Source of the DNA: Chitinivibrionales bacterium
Lineage (GTDB): Bacteria > Fibrobacterota > Chitinivibrionia > Chitinivibrionales > JANQEN01
Direction: 5' to 3'
NCBI GenBank assembly: GCA_028278335.1
Contig: JANQEN010000192.1
Span: 41,517-105,516 of the forward strand
Length of the DNA: 64,000 bases
The notes beneath the pieces are model-generated. The model did no database searches, was not told the DNA's origin, and saw only the letters and a program-made list of their open reading frames with translations. Position 1 is the first letter of the stretch. Each line of letters starts with the position of its first letter. A program made the position numbers and the translations under genes. Below are positions 8,771-16,016 of this stretch, piece by piece.

Positions 8771-9655
8771 ATGGCTTTCCTCTATCGACTGACATATATT
8801 CTACTGGTAGCTCTTTATTTTCCTGTTCTGAGTAATATCTCTTTACTTGGTAATGTGCCTGAGGGATTTACTACTCAAAAAATGGAAAAAGAGTACCAAA
8901 GAATAACAGCCATGCTCTCTTTGGTGCCTCATGAAGATTCTATTCCGGTTGCAATTCATTTTTATTCCTCTGCTAGGGCACAAAAAACGAAGTATCCCCT
9001 TCCGGATTGGGGTGTTGGCGCGGCTATTGGATTCAATGAGATCGTTGTTTTCACTGATAAAAAGCCCTTTTTAGAGCACAACCTCTATCAAACAACGGTC
9101 CATGAAATGGTGCATATAGTGCTCAATCGACAATACCCAAAGCTCAATATTCCCCGATGGTTTCATGAAGGAGTGGCAATGACTCTCTCTGGAGAGGCGT
9201 CTGAGCGCGAAGCAATTGTGGTGTCCCGGGCTCTCTTTATGGGATCGCTCATGCCCCTTGCTTCGATTGACTCAGTAAATTCCTTTGGACGGTTTCGGGC
9301 CGAGCTTGCCTATTCGCAAAGTAGGCTTGTTGTGGACTATTTGATTGATACCTATGGCATTGAGCTTTTAGGGGAGATACTTTCTGCAGCGCAACAATCA
9401 GGATCATTTTGGGCTGGGGTCAAGGTGATTCTTCAACACTCAGAACCAGAGATTGAGGCCTATTATCGTAAGCATGTTCTGACTCACCATGGAAAATTTT
9501 TATGGCTTTTAGACCAGTACCTCTTTTGGATTGGAATTCTCTTTCTTTTTTTAATTGGCTATGTTGTTACCCGCTATCGATTGAAACGGAAAAAGGAAGC
9601 CCTGGCCAAGCTTGAGGAATTAGAGTCTCTTAATACTGTAAAAGAAGATCCTTAA
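8771..9655 (+). CDS. Membrane-bound MA-type metallopeptidase (gluzincin)
   Basis: A 294-residue protein with an N-terminal hydrophobic segment (residues 5-25), a zinc protease domain carrying HEMVH at 111-115 and the downstream 'WFHEGVA' motif (Glu133) of the Peptidase_MA-like families, and a C-terminal membrane helix near 255-275 followed by a basic tail. The catalytic domain is therefore predicted outside the cytoplasm, tethered to the inner membrane. No ribosome binding site is visible before the ATG. The 3' end overlaps the convergent M28 peptidase gene by 26 bases. Its substrate is unknown; envelope protein processing is a reasonable inference. Confidence 0.85.
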   Translation: MAFLYRLTYILLVALYFPVLSNISLLGNVPEGFTTQKMEKEYQRITAMLSLVPHEDSIPVAIHFYSSARAQKTKYPLPDWGVGAAIGFNEIVVFTDKKPFLEHNLYQTTVHEMVHIVLNRQYPKLNIPRWFHEGVAMTLSGEASEREAIVVSRALFMGSLMPLASIDSVNSFGRFRAELAYSQSRLVVDYLIDTYGIELLGEILSAAQQSGSFWAGVKVILQHSEPEIEAYYRKHVLTHHGKFLWLLDQYLFWIGILFLFLIGYVVTRYRLKRKKEALAKLEELESLNTVKEDP

Positions 9656-10838
9656 GAGCCAAGGCAATCGCGACAAGTTTGTTACAGTCGACAATGTCTG
9701 GTGTGTCTTTTGGAGTGTGCGTAAACTCTGCCATCAGCTCGGGCATCAACTCGGAGGTAATAGCAATGGTTGGCCGATTTTGCTGTGCAAAAATCATATG
9801 ATCACCCTGATACCATTGATCTCCAGCTAATAAGGAGGAGTGCTGAGAAAAAATTGACTCCACCAGCTTTTGTTCTTCCTCAGAGCAGGCATAGAAAGAG
9901 TAGGCACTGTTCCCCTTTACAAAACCGGCATCATCAATATTGATTGCTAAGGCAATCGATGAGAGCCTATCCCTATATCGTTTGAGATAATCCATCTGTC
10001 CACCGGCACTGTAATAATCCTCGCCATTAAAGGCGATGATTTCCAGACTAAATCGACCTTGATACTCCTTAAGCATTTCAGCAAGAAGAAGCAAAACTGC
10101 CGTGCCTGCAGCATTGTCCGATGCTCCTGGTGTGTTACCTCGGGCATCAATGTGTGCACAGACAAGAATTTTTTCTGACTGTATACCTTTTTTTGATGCA
10201 ATTACATTGCAGGCGGTTTCCGGAATCCGTTTTGCATCAGAAAAGAGATGTGCTGTATCACCACGATAATGAGCAAGTTCCTCACCTAAAGCATCGGTAC
10301 AGTATACCGAGGGGATGTCAAAATCTCCATCTTCGATCATAGGGAAGGGGTATTCACCACCAACTAATTCGGGATTTTTCCCTGTGGCGGTGATTATTGC
10401 CTGTGGTGCCTTGCTTTCCAGAAGCGAGTATATCCTTTTGTGATGATCTGGATTGTAAAAAACAAAGTTCTTTGGCATGAGTTGCTCTTTGCAAAGATCA
10501 CCATAAAGTAAAAGGATTCTATCTTTTCCATGGCACTGCTCTAATGCTTCAACAGAGGAGACTGGTTCAAGCGTAGCCTCGATGTTGCATCCTAAAGAGA
10601 AGGGGCTTACGTGCATAGGATACGTATCATTGCCAATAGTCAAGACTGCTTTGCTCGCGGTAAAATCGAGACAGGGAAAGGTCGTTTGGTCTAAGTTGTA
10701 GCCAAAGGACGCTATGATTTTGGCAAAATAGTCGGTTGCAGCTTTGTTCCCGGCTGAGCCGGTCCTGCGATTCGGCTTAACGGAACATAAAAAGTTTAAA
10801 TAATCCAGTGCTTTCGCAGCATAGTATTCATTGTTCAT
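9630..10838 (-). CDS. M28 family zinc aminopeptidase
   Basis: A 402-residue M28 peptidase with the five-ligand di-zinc set visible in order: His in 'CAHIDARG', Asp in 'GASDNAAG', Glu-Asp in 'FNGEDYY', Asp in 'NIDDAG' and a terminal His in 'EFTHTPKD'. These enzymes remove N-terminal residues from peptides. I see no signal peptide, so it appears cytoplasmic. The start overlaps the end of the PadR regulator gene by 11 bases, which implies one mRNA and coupled translation. PadR therefore probably controls its expression. The 3' end overlaps the convergent metallopeptidase gene at 8771-9655. Specificity cannot be read from the sequence. Confidence 0.9.
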   Translation of the reverse strand: MNNEYYAAKALDYLNFLCSVKPNRRTGSAGNKAATDYFAKIIASFGYNLDQTTFPCLDFTASKAVLTIGNDTYPMHVSPFSLGCNIEATLEPVSSVEALEQCHGKDRILLLYGDLCKEQLMPKNFVFYNPDHHKRIYSLLESKAPQAIITATGKNPELVGGEYPFPMIEDGDFDIPSVYCTDALGEELAHYRGDTAHLFSDAKRIPETACNVIASKKGIQSEKILVCAHIDARGNTPGASDNAAGTAVLLLLAEMLKEYQGRFSLEIIAFNGEDYYSAGGQMDYLKRYRDRLSSIALAINIDDAGFVKGNSAYSFYACSEEEQKLVESIFSQHSSLLAGDQWYQGDHMIFAQQNRPTIAITSELMPELMAEFTHTPKDTPDIVDCNKLVAIALALKDLLLQY

Positions 10839-11388
10839 GAGTCACACCCTTCTTTTTTTTGACATCTAAAAGCGCTGAATCAACCCAGGCAATCTCTCCT
10901 TTGAGCAAGTACATTGGTCGTGAGGCAACATGAAACCGGTGGTCTGGACAGCCCGACTTCTTTAGAAAATGCAAAAGCTCTTTGTATCCTTCAATCTTTT
11001 TTAAAAGGTTTTCGCGATAGGCGGTAAGACAGTCTAATATCTTTTTGTCTGGAAGTAGATCACTATTGTAGGTACCAATATCTATCTGCCATCGAATATG
11101 CTCAGGTTCGCGAAGAAGTTTTTTGAGGGTTTGCCGTAAAGCTCGCTTGCCCTTTGGGCTTATTGTGTAAAATGTTCGTAGACGATTCTCTTCACTTACT
11201 TTGTTGGTTTTCGTGGCAAAGCCCTCTTTGTGGAGCTTTCGTAATACCTTATAAATCGATGACATGGATAATTCTGTCCAGAATCGCATATCTCGATATT
11301 GGACTTCCTGTTCAATCTGATAGGGATACATGGGTTTTTCTGATAGAAGCCCTAACAGTGCAGCTTCTGCATTGCTAAGAGGTGGCAT
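10828..11388 (-). CDS. PadR family transcriptional repressor
   Basis: A 186-residue PadR regulator. The N-terminal winged helix (residues 4-85) has the hallmark 'EAALLGLLSEKPMYPYQI', 'SSIYKVLRKLHKEGF' and 'YTISPKGKRAL' segments. The C-terminal half (Vir/PadR-C type, residues 95-180) forms the helical dimerisation part. AAGGAG at 11394-11399 sits 5 bases before the ATG. Three dyads of the form TATTG-N-CAATA lie in and just after its promoter, which points to autoregulation. It forms an operon with the M28 peptidase. PadR proteins commonly respond to phenolics, peptides or antibiotics; the ligand here is unknown. Confidence 0.93.
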   Translation of the reverse strand: MPPLSNAEAALLGLLSEKPMYPYQIEQEVQYRDMRFWTELSMSSIYKVLRKLHKEGFATKTNKVSEENRLRTFYTISPKGKRALRQTLKKLLREPEHIRWQIDIGTYNSDLLPDKKILDCLTAYRENLLKKIEGYKELLHFLKKSGCPDHRFHVASRPMYLLKGEIAWVDSALLDVKKKKGVTHEQ

Positions 11389-11400
11389 TGGTGCTCCTTA

Positions 11401-11468
11401 ATATTGCTGTTGTCCAATATAATAAAATAATGATATTGTATAAGTACAATATAGTATTGTAACAATAC
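11401..11468. promoter_or_regulatory. Three operator-like dyads upstream of padR
   Basis: Dyad 1 is ATATTG-N8-CAATAT (11401-11420). Dyad 2 is ATATTGTA-N4-TACAATAT (11433-11452). Dyad 3 is GTATTGT-A-ACAATAC (11454-11468). All share a TATTG/CAATA half-site. Dyad 2 covers the -10 box, dyad 3 covers the -35 box and dyad 1 lies in the leader next to the ribosome binding site. This is the expected layout for autorepression by PadR (inference). Confidence 0.7.
11437..11465 (-). promoter_or_regulatory. Sigma-70-type promoter of the padR-M28 operon
   Basis: On the minus strand TTGTTA (11460-11465) and TATACA (11437-11442) are separated by 17 bases. Transcription would start near 11430, giving a leader of about 42 bases. 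Confidence 0.5.
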
Positions 11469-11544
11469 AAAATCAAATTTAAATTTAATTGTTGATGTTT
11501 GATGTTGTTTGGATAAAAAAAGTAAGAAAGGACGGTTTAACAAT

Positions 11545-11581
11545 ACGCATGCCCTTCTTTTGATTAAAGAAGGGCATGCGT
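11545..11581 (-). terminator. Long perfect hairpin downstream of the M1 aminopeptidase
   Basis: Sixteen bases (11545-11560) pair perfectly with 11566-11581 around a 5-base loop. It lies 14 bases after the stop codon of the M1 peptidase. The T tract after it is weak on both strands, so termination is likely but not of textbook form. It also insulates the padR promoter. Confidence 0.65.
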
Positions 11582-11594
11582 TAGCTTCTTTGAG

Positions 11595-13373
11595 TTAAGC
11601 ATTTAATTCTAAAAGTTGCTCTAATCCAGCCTTTGCAATAGGATGATAGGATTCTGCATGTTTGGTAAAAATTGTTCGAGCTTGATCCTTTGTGTTTTTG
11701 TTATTGTAGAGAGCTTTGTAAAGCGGCTTAAGGAATTTCATTCGTCCCATGGAGCCAAGGAATGTGTCAATGCGCTTAAAAGCTGGTTCATAAGAGGAGG
11801 TTGCTGCAATAGTTAGCCAGGAACTAAGTATTTCAACATTTTTGGTGTCGCTGAGATCGAAAGTGGTTTCTAGCCATTCGCACTCGTCAATATCAAGTTT
11901 TTTGGGGAGTCCCTGCAGGTAGATTTGCCACAACTCTGCACTCCAGTTGTCGGTGTCCTCTTTCGTTGGGCGTGATCCCTGTGACCATCCCTTTGCAAGA
12001 GCCTGCGTTGTGGTGAGCTCGTCGCTTTTAAAGGTTGGACTATTTTTGGGAATTCCCGGGCCCTGTATCCACTTTTTAGCATTAATCTTCTGTTGAACTC
12101 CTGGCAAAGTGCTCTCAAGAAAGGATTCAAACTCTTCTGTGGAGATAGAGGTAAAACCAAAGGTGTCTATATAGCTACGAATGAACTGGTCAAAACGCTC
12201 ACGGCCAACAGTCTGCTCTAAAAGGGAGACGAAGAGGAAGCCCTTTTCATAGGGCACCACCGAATAGACTTCGTCGGGATCGGTACCGGAAAGGTCGGTT
12301 TCTAAATGGGTGTAGGGAGAGTCTTCACCAAAACGTTCAATGTCATTAAGTAAGCCATTAAAGCCAATTGCTGCGGCCAGTGCTTTGGCATTTTTCCCAG
12401 AGAGACGCTCTAAGATCCGCCGTTCTGCCCAAACTGTAAACCCTTCATTAAGCCAGAAATCATTCATGGTTGCATTGGTGACCAGGTTGCCTGTCCAGGA
12501 GTGAGCCAGCTCGTGGGCAAGTACATTGACAAGAGAACGATCACCAGCAAGAAGTGTGGGTGTTAAAAAGGTGAGACGGGGATTTTCCATACCACCGTAG
12601 GGGAAGGAGGGTGGCATGACGATAAAATCAAAACGCTCCCATTTGTAAGGGCCAAAGAGTTCCTCTGCTGCTTTTAGCATCGCGTCAACTTCAGCAAATT
12701 CCCAGGCCGACGCTTCGATAAGCTCGGGTTCTGCATACACACAGGAACGAGGACCAAGCTCCTTAGACACGATGTCTCCTACAGCAATAGCTAAAAGGTA
12801 GGAGGGGATCGGTTGGGGCATGGAAAAGGAATAGGTGCAAACATTTTTGTCGTTGGATTCCTTTTTTATTCCTGGGGCTGCTGACATAACCGCTGTAAGC
12901 TTCTTTGGAATGGTCACTTCGGCAGTATAACTAAAGCGTACTTTGGGGCTGTCCTGAATTGGAAGCATAGCGCGAGCGTGAATTGGCTGGCACTGACTAA
13001 ACATATAGGGATGTACTTTACCAGAGGTCTGTTGAGGTGCAAGCCACTGAAGCGCTGATGCCTGAGGAGAAGTGCTATAGGTGATAGCAATTTTTTGTGT
13101 CCCCTTAGAATATTTGATCCGCAGTCGTTCTCCCATAAAGCTCTCTGTTTCATTAAGCTCCCAGGGGAGTGCATTGCCGCTTCCATCGACAATGGCTTCG
13201 ATAAAAAGGTCGCGGGTGTCAAGATCAAGGAAACCTTCTGATGCATTTTCAAGTGTCAAGGTGGCTGTGCCAACAAGTCGTGTTTTGCCAAAGTCGACAG
13301 TGATAGTCCAATCCAAATGAGTAATAATTCCCTGGCTTAAATCGGTGTAGGAGTGCGGGTCTACTCTTCCCAT
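11595..13373 (-). CDS. M1 family aminopeptidase, leukotriene A4 hydrolase-like
   Basis: A 592-residue M1 zinc aminopeptidase of the LTA4H/aminopeptidase B branch. The substrate-anchoring 'GGMENP' is at residues 260-265, the zinc motif HELAH at 287-291, and the third ligand Glu310 in 'WLNEGFTVW'. The order is an N-terminal beta saddle, the catalytic domain and a C-terminal helical ARM-like domain, and the length fits the family. There is no signal peptide. GGGAGGAA precedes the ATG at ideal spacing. It is monocistronic, ending at a long hairpin. It probably takes part in cytoplasmic peptide turnover, like the other peptidases nearby. Confidence 0.93.
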   Translation of the reverse strand: MGRVDPHSYTDLSQGIITHLDWTITVDFGKTRLVGTATLTLENASEGFLDLDTRDLFIEAIVDGSGNALPWELNETESFMGERLRIKYSKGTQKIAITYSTSPQASALQWLAPQQTSGKVHPYMFSQCQPIHARAMLPIQDSPKVRFSYTAEVTIPKKLTAVMSAAPGIKKESNDKNVCTYSFSMPQPIPSYLLAIAVGDIVSKELGPRSCVYAEPELIEASAWEFAEVDAMLKAAEELFGPYKWERFDFIVMPPSFPYGGMENPRLTFLTPTLLAGDRSLVNVLAHELAHSWTGNLVTNATMNDFWLNEGFTVWAERRILERLSGKNAKALAAAIGFNGLLNDIERFGEDSPYTHLETDLSGTDPDEVYSVVPYEKGFLFVSLLEQTVGRERFDQFIRSYIDTFGFTSISTEEFESFLESTLPGVQQKINAKKWIQGPGIPKNSPTFKSDELTTTQALAKGWSQGSRPTKEDTDNWSAELWQIYLQGLPKKLDIDECEWLETTFDLSDTKNVEILSSWLTIAATSSYEPAFKRIDTFLGSMGRMKFLKPLYKALYNNKNTKDQARTIFTKHAESYHPIAKAGLEQLLELNA

Positions 13374-13573
13374 GGGTTCCTCCCTGTATGGTATGGTGTG
13401 ATAAATTTTTAGTGCCTTACTGCCTTAATATAGCCTTAAAAATTGGTGCGGTGCAAGGTGGGCTCTTTGGTTTCCTAATAAAAAACTGCTTTAATAGTAG
13501 GTATGCCCATTATATATTACCGATAACTTAAATAAATCATTAAAACGTCATTTCGTGAATAGATGTAACTGCA

Positions 13574-14350
13574 ATGATGAGAGTAAAAACAAATTGCTTA
13601 ATTTTTCTTTTGATACTTTTTGGAATCACAATTTCTGTTAGTGGCTCCATACTCAAGTCAGAACCTACTGGTCCCATTAATGATTTTGCTGGGTTTCTCA
13701 ATGCGCGCACCAATGCCTCCTTAGATTTGCTGTGTAACTCGGTTTTTAAAAAAACCGGTGTGGCTATGGTTTTAGCTACCGCCGCATCTTTAGAAGGCAA
13801 TGATGTTGATGATATGGCAAATCGACTGTATGAAGCATGGGGAATTGGGAAAAAGGGTGTGGACGAAGGTGTGCTCGTTCTTTTAGCAATGAAGGAGCGA
13901 AAAATTCGCATCGAGGTTGGCTATGGATCCGAAGGGTATATAACCGATCTTATGGCAAGTCAAATTCGCCAAAATGCAACGAATCGATACCTTGCGCAGA
14001 ATAGGTGGGATGAGGGCATTACCCTCATATTTCTTTCCCTCACCCAGTTGATTGCAAAGGAGAAGGGCTATACCATGGAGGAGCTTGTTCCCTCCAGTCA
14101 TCGTATGGCTGTCTCACCAAAACAGGTAGAAAGTCGCCCCTTTGGCTTTGTGCGGGGACTCTTTTTTATACTCTTTATTCTATTTCTTCTGGGGACCCCC
14201 ATGGGTCGAGCCATGCTCCCCTGGCTGTTGCTCTCCGCTATGAGTGGCTCACGCCGCTCCTCCTTTGGAGGAGGTGGCTTTGGCGGCGGCGGATTTGGTG
14301 GCTTTGGCGGTGGCATGAGCGGTGGTGGTGGATCCAGTGGAAGTTTCTAA
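13574..14350 (+). CDS. TPM-domain membrane protein, YgcG type
   Basis: A 258-residue protein with a signal peptide (residues 5-24), an extracytoplasmic TPM domain (about 30-170, including 'NDFAGFL' and 'RKIRIEVGYGSEG'), a membrane helix near 190-215 and a very Gly-rich tail of 'GGGGFGG' repeats ending 'SGGGGSSGSF'. This layout is that of YgcG/TPM_phosphatase proteins, which often occur beside LemA as here. The biochemical role of the family is unsettled. The gene starts a three-gene plus-strand cluster with gaps of 11 and 4 bases. An ATG three bases further in is equally possible as the start. Confidence 0.88.
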   Translation: MMRVKTNCLIFLLILFGITISVSGSILKSEPTGPINDFAGFLNARTNASLDLLCNSVFKKTGVAMVLATAASLEGNDVDDMANRLYEAWGIGKKGVDEGVLVLLAMKERKIRIEVGYGSEGYITDLMASQIRQNATNRYLAQNRWDEGITLIFLSLTQLIAKEKGYTMEELVPSSHRMAVSPKQVESRPFGFVRGLFFILFILFLLGTPMGRAMLPWLLLSAMSGSRRSSFGGGGFGGGGFGGFGGGMSGGGGSSGSF

Positions 14351-14361
14351 GGAATAATACA

Positions 14362-15087
14362 ATGAAGAAAATTAAAAATCCAAATGACATAGTGTCTCCC
14401 TTGGTACAGGATTATCAGGAAGTTTTTAAGGACGCTATTTTAAGCCTGATTATGTATGGCAGTGCGGTAACCCATGAATACAGACCGGGAATTTCTGATA
14501 TAAACATTGCCATTGTGTTAACGGATAATTCGATTGCGACAGTGGCTCCAAGTATTCCTTTACAAAAAAAGTGGGCAAAGAGCGGTGTGGCTACACCTTT
14601 TTTTATGACTCAAGCGTACATTACCAGCTCCTTAGACACTTACCCCGTAGAGTTTTTAGATATGCAGTCCAATTATCGAGTGCTTTACGGAGAGGATATT
14701 TTACAAAATCTTGAGATCAAACATGAACATATCCGACTGCAATGCGAGCGTGAACTTAAAAGTGTGGCAATTCACCTTCGTCGTTCCTTTGTACAGTGTA
14801 TGGGTAATAATAAGCTGTTAGCTTCCTTGCTATCGGTATCGCTTCGGCGATTAATCCCCATATTTAAGGGTTTGTTGGTGCTTAAGGAAAAGACTATCCC
14901 TAAATCAAAGAGCTCGATTATTTCGGCTGTGGAGGATGTCTATAATTTAGGAGCATCCTCTCTTTCTGAGGTGTTGAATGCACAGGAGAAAAAGCTTGCC
15001 TATTATGATACGCTTTTTGATGACTATGCAAAAGATATTGATCGATTAACTGAAGAGGTAGATACTCTGACTCATAAGGAGCAATAA
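14362..15087 (+). CDS. Nucleotidyltransferase-fold protein, possibly inactive
   Basis: A 241-residue protein whose N-terminus resembles the minimal nucleotidyltransferase fold: 'MYGSAVTHEYRPGISDINIAIVL' region, with the Gly-Ser pair at 33-34 and Asp46. In active enzymes the motif is Asp-x-Asp; here the second Asp is Asn48, so metal binding may be lost. The C-terminal half is helical, similar to the helical partner domains of DUF4111/KNTase-like proteins. It lies between the TPM and lemA genes with short gaps, which suggests a shared role. The exact family is uncertain. Confidence 0.7.
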   Translation: MKKIKNPNDIVSPLVQDYQEVFKDAILSLIMYGSAVTHEYRPGISDINIAIVLTDNSIATVAPSIPLQKKWAKSGVATPFFMTQAYITSSLDTYPVEFLDMQSNYRVLYGEDILQNLEIKHEHIRLQCERELKSVAIHLRRSFVQCMGNNKLLASLLSVSLRRLIPIFKGLLVLKEKTIPKSKSSIISAVEDVYNLGASSLSEVLNAQEKKLAYYDTLFDDYAKDIDRLTEEVDTLTHKEQ

Positions 15088-15091
15088 GACA

Positions 15092-15655
15092 ATGAAAAAA
15101 GGAACTAAAAACCTGCTAATTATTGGTGCGATTTTACTGGTTGTTGTGTTGATGTTACGAAATGTAAACAACAATCTTGTGGTGCTTGACGAGGCGGTAA
15201 ATGCAGCTTGGGCACAGGTTGAAAACCAACTACAACGCCGTTTTGACCTTATACCTAATTTAGTTAATACCGTTAAGGGTTATGCGGAGCATGAAAAAGA
15301 GGTTCTTACCGCAGTCACCAATGCACGGTCTCGGGTAGGATCTGCTGAGAGTATTCCCGATAAGATCGATGCCAACCGACAGTTAACCTCTGCCTTGGGA
15401 CGTCTATTGGTTGTGATGGAGAACTATCCTAATCTTAAGGCTGATCAGAGTTTTTTGGCATTGCAGTCTCAATTAGAGGGAACGGAAAATCGAATTTCTG
15501 TAGAGCGACGTAGGTACAATGAAGCAACCCGTGCATATAATACTGCAATCCGTCGTTTTCCCAGTAGTATTTTTGCCAATATTCTTGGTTTTCAACGAAA
15601 GCCCTTTTTTGAGGCAGCCGAAGGCGCGGACAAAGCTCCGGAAGTTAAGTTTTAA
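15092..15655 (+). CDS. lemA: LemA family protein
   Basis: A 187-residue LemA protein with one N-terminal membrane helix (residues 7-23) and a helical domain carrying the family motifs 'LDEAVNAAWAQVENQLQRR' and 'FDLIPNLVNTVKGYA', then 'TENRISVERRRYNEA' and 'FPSSIFANILGF'. Most of the protein should be outside the cytoplasm. It starts 4 bases after the nucleotidyltransferase-like gene and ends the cluster. LemA and TPM proteins are frequent neighbours, but their function remains poorly known. Confidence 0.95.
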   Translation: MKKGTKNLLIIGAILLVVVLMLRNVNNNLVVLDEAVNAAWAQVENQLQRRFDLIPNLVNTVKGYAEHEKEVLTAVTNARSRVGSAESIPDKIDANRQLTSALGRLLVVMENYPNLKADQSFLALQSQLEGTENRISVERRRYNEATRAYNTAIRRFPSSIFANILGFQRKPFFEAAEGADKAPEVKF

Positions 15656-15816
15656 TTTAAACCAAAAAATCTCAGTTGCCTGCGGTAAACCGCTGTTTCC
15701 CTTGCCACTACTGGCACTCCGAAAATACTCGACATATCTTCAGGTGATATGCCTGCGTTTTTCGAAAGCACAAGATTTATAATAGACTGTTGCCGAAGGC
15801 AACTTTTACCTTCTGC
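15652..15816 (-). pseudogene. Possible remnant of a protein C-terminus
   Basis: On the minus strand an open stretch of 54 codons reads 'SIINLVLSKNAGISPEDM' and 'YRRQLRFFGLN' before a stop. It has no start codon with a ribosome binding site and a stop codon just upstream. The helical 'GISPEDMSSIFGVP' segment resembles a helix-turn-helix of the kind found at the ends of Rpn/PD-(D/E)XK transposase-like proteins. I read it as a decayed gene fragment, with low confidence. It sits in the gap between lemA and the terminator at 15906-15942. Confidence 0.3.
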
Positions 15817-15905
15817 TTAAGAATGAAATGACAATACCATTAGTGACAAGAACTTAGACCGGTTTCCTCACATTCAACTGAGATGTTTAGGTTAAAGTAT
15901 AGTTT

Positions 15906-15942
15906 GTGTCTGGTTACTCAGTGTAATCAGACACACTTTTTT
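15906..15942 (+). terminator. Rho-independent terminator
   Basis: An 11-bp stem (15906-15916 with 15924-15934, one G-T pair) with a 7-base loop is followed by TTTTTT at 15937-15942. It would end transcripts of the TPM-lemA cluster, 250 bases past lemA. Confidence 0.85.
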
Positions 15943-16016
15943 AATAAAGAGTAGACCTATCAATACTTTCGATTGACATGTTTTTATGAACTGCAGATGT
16001 AAATAGAGGAAGTGTT

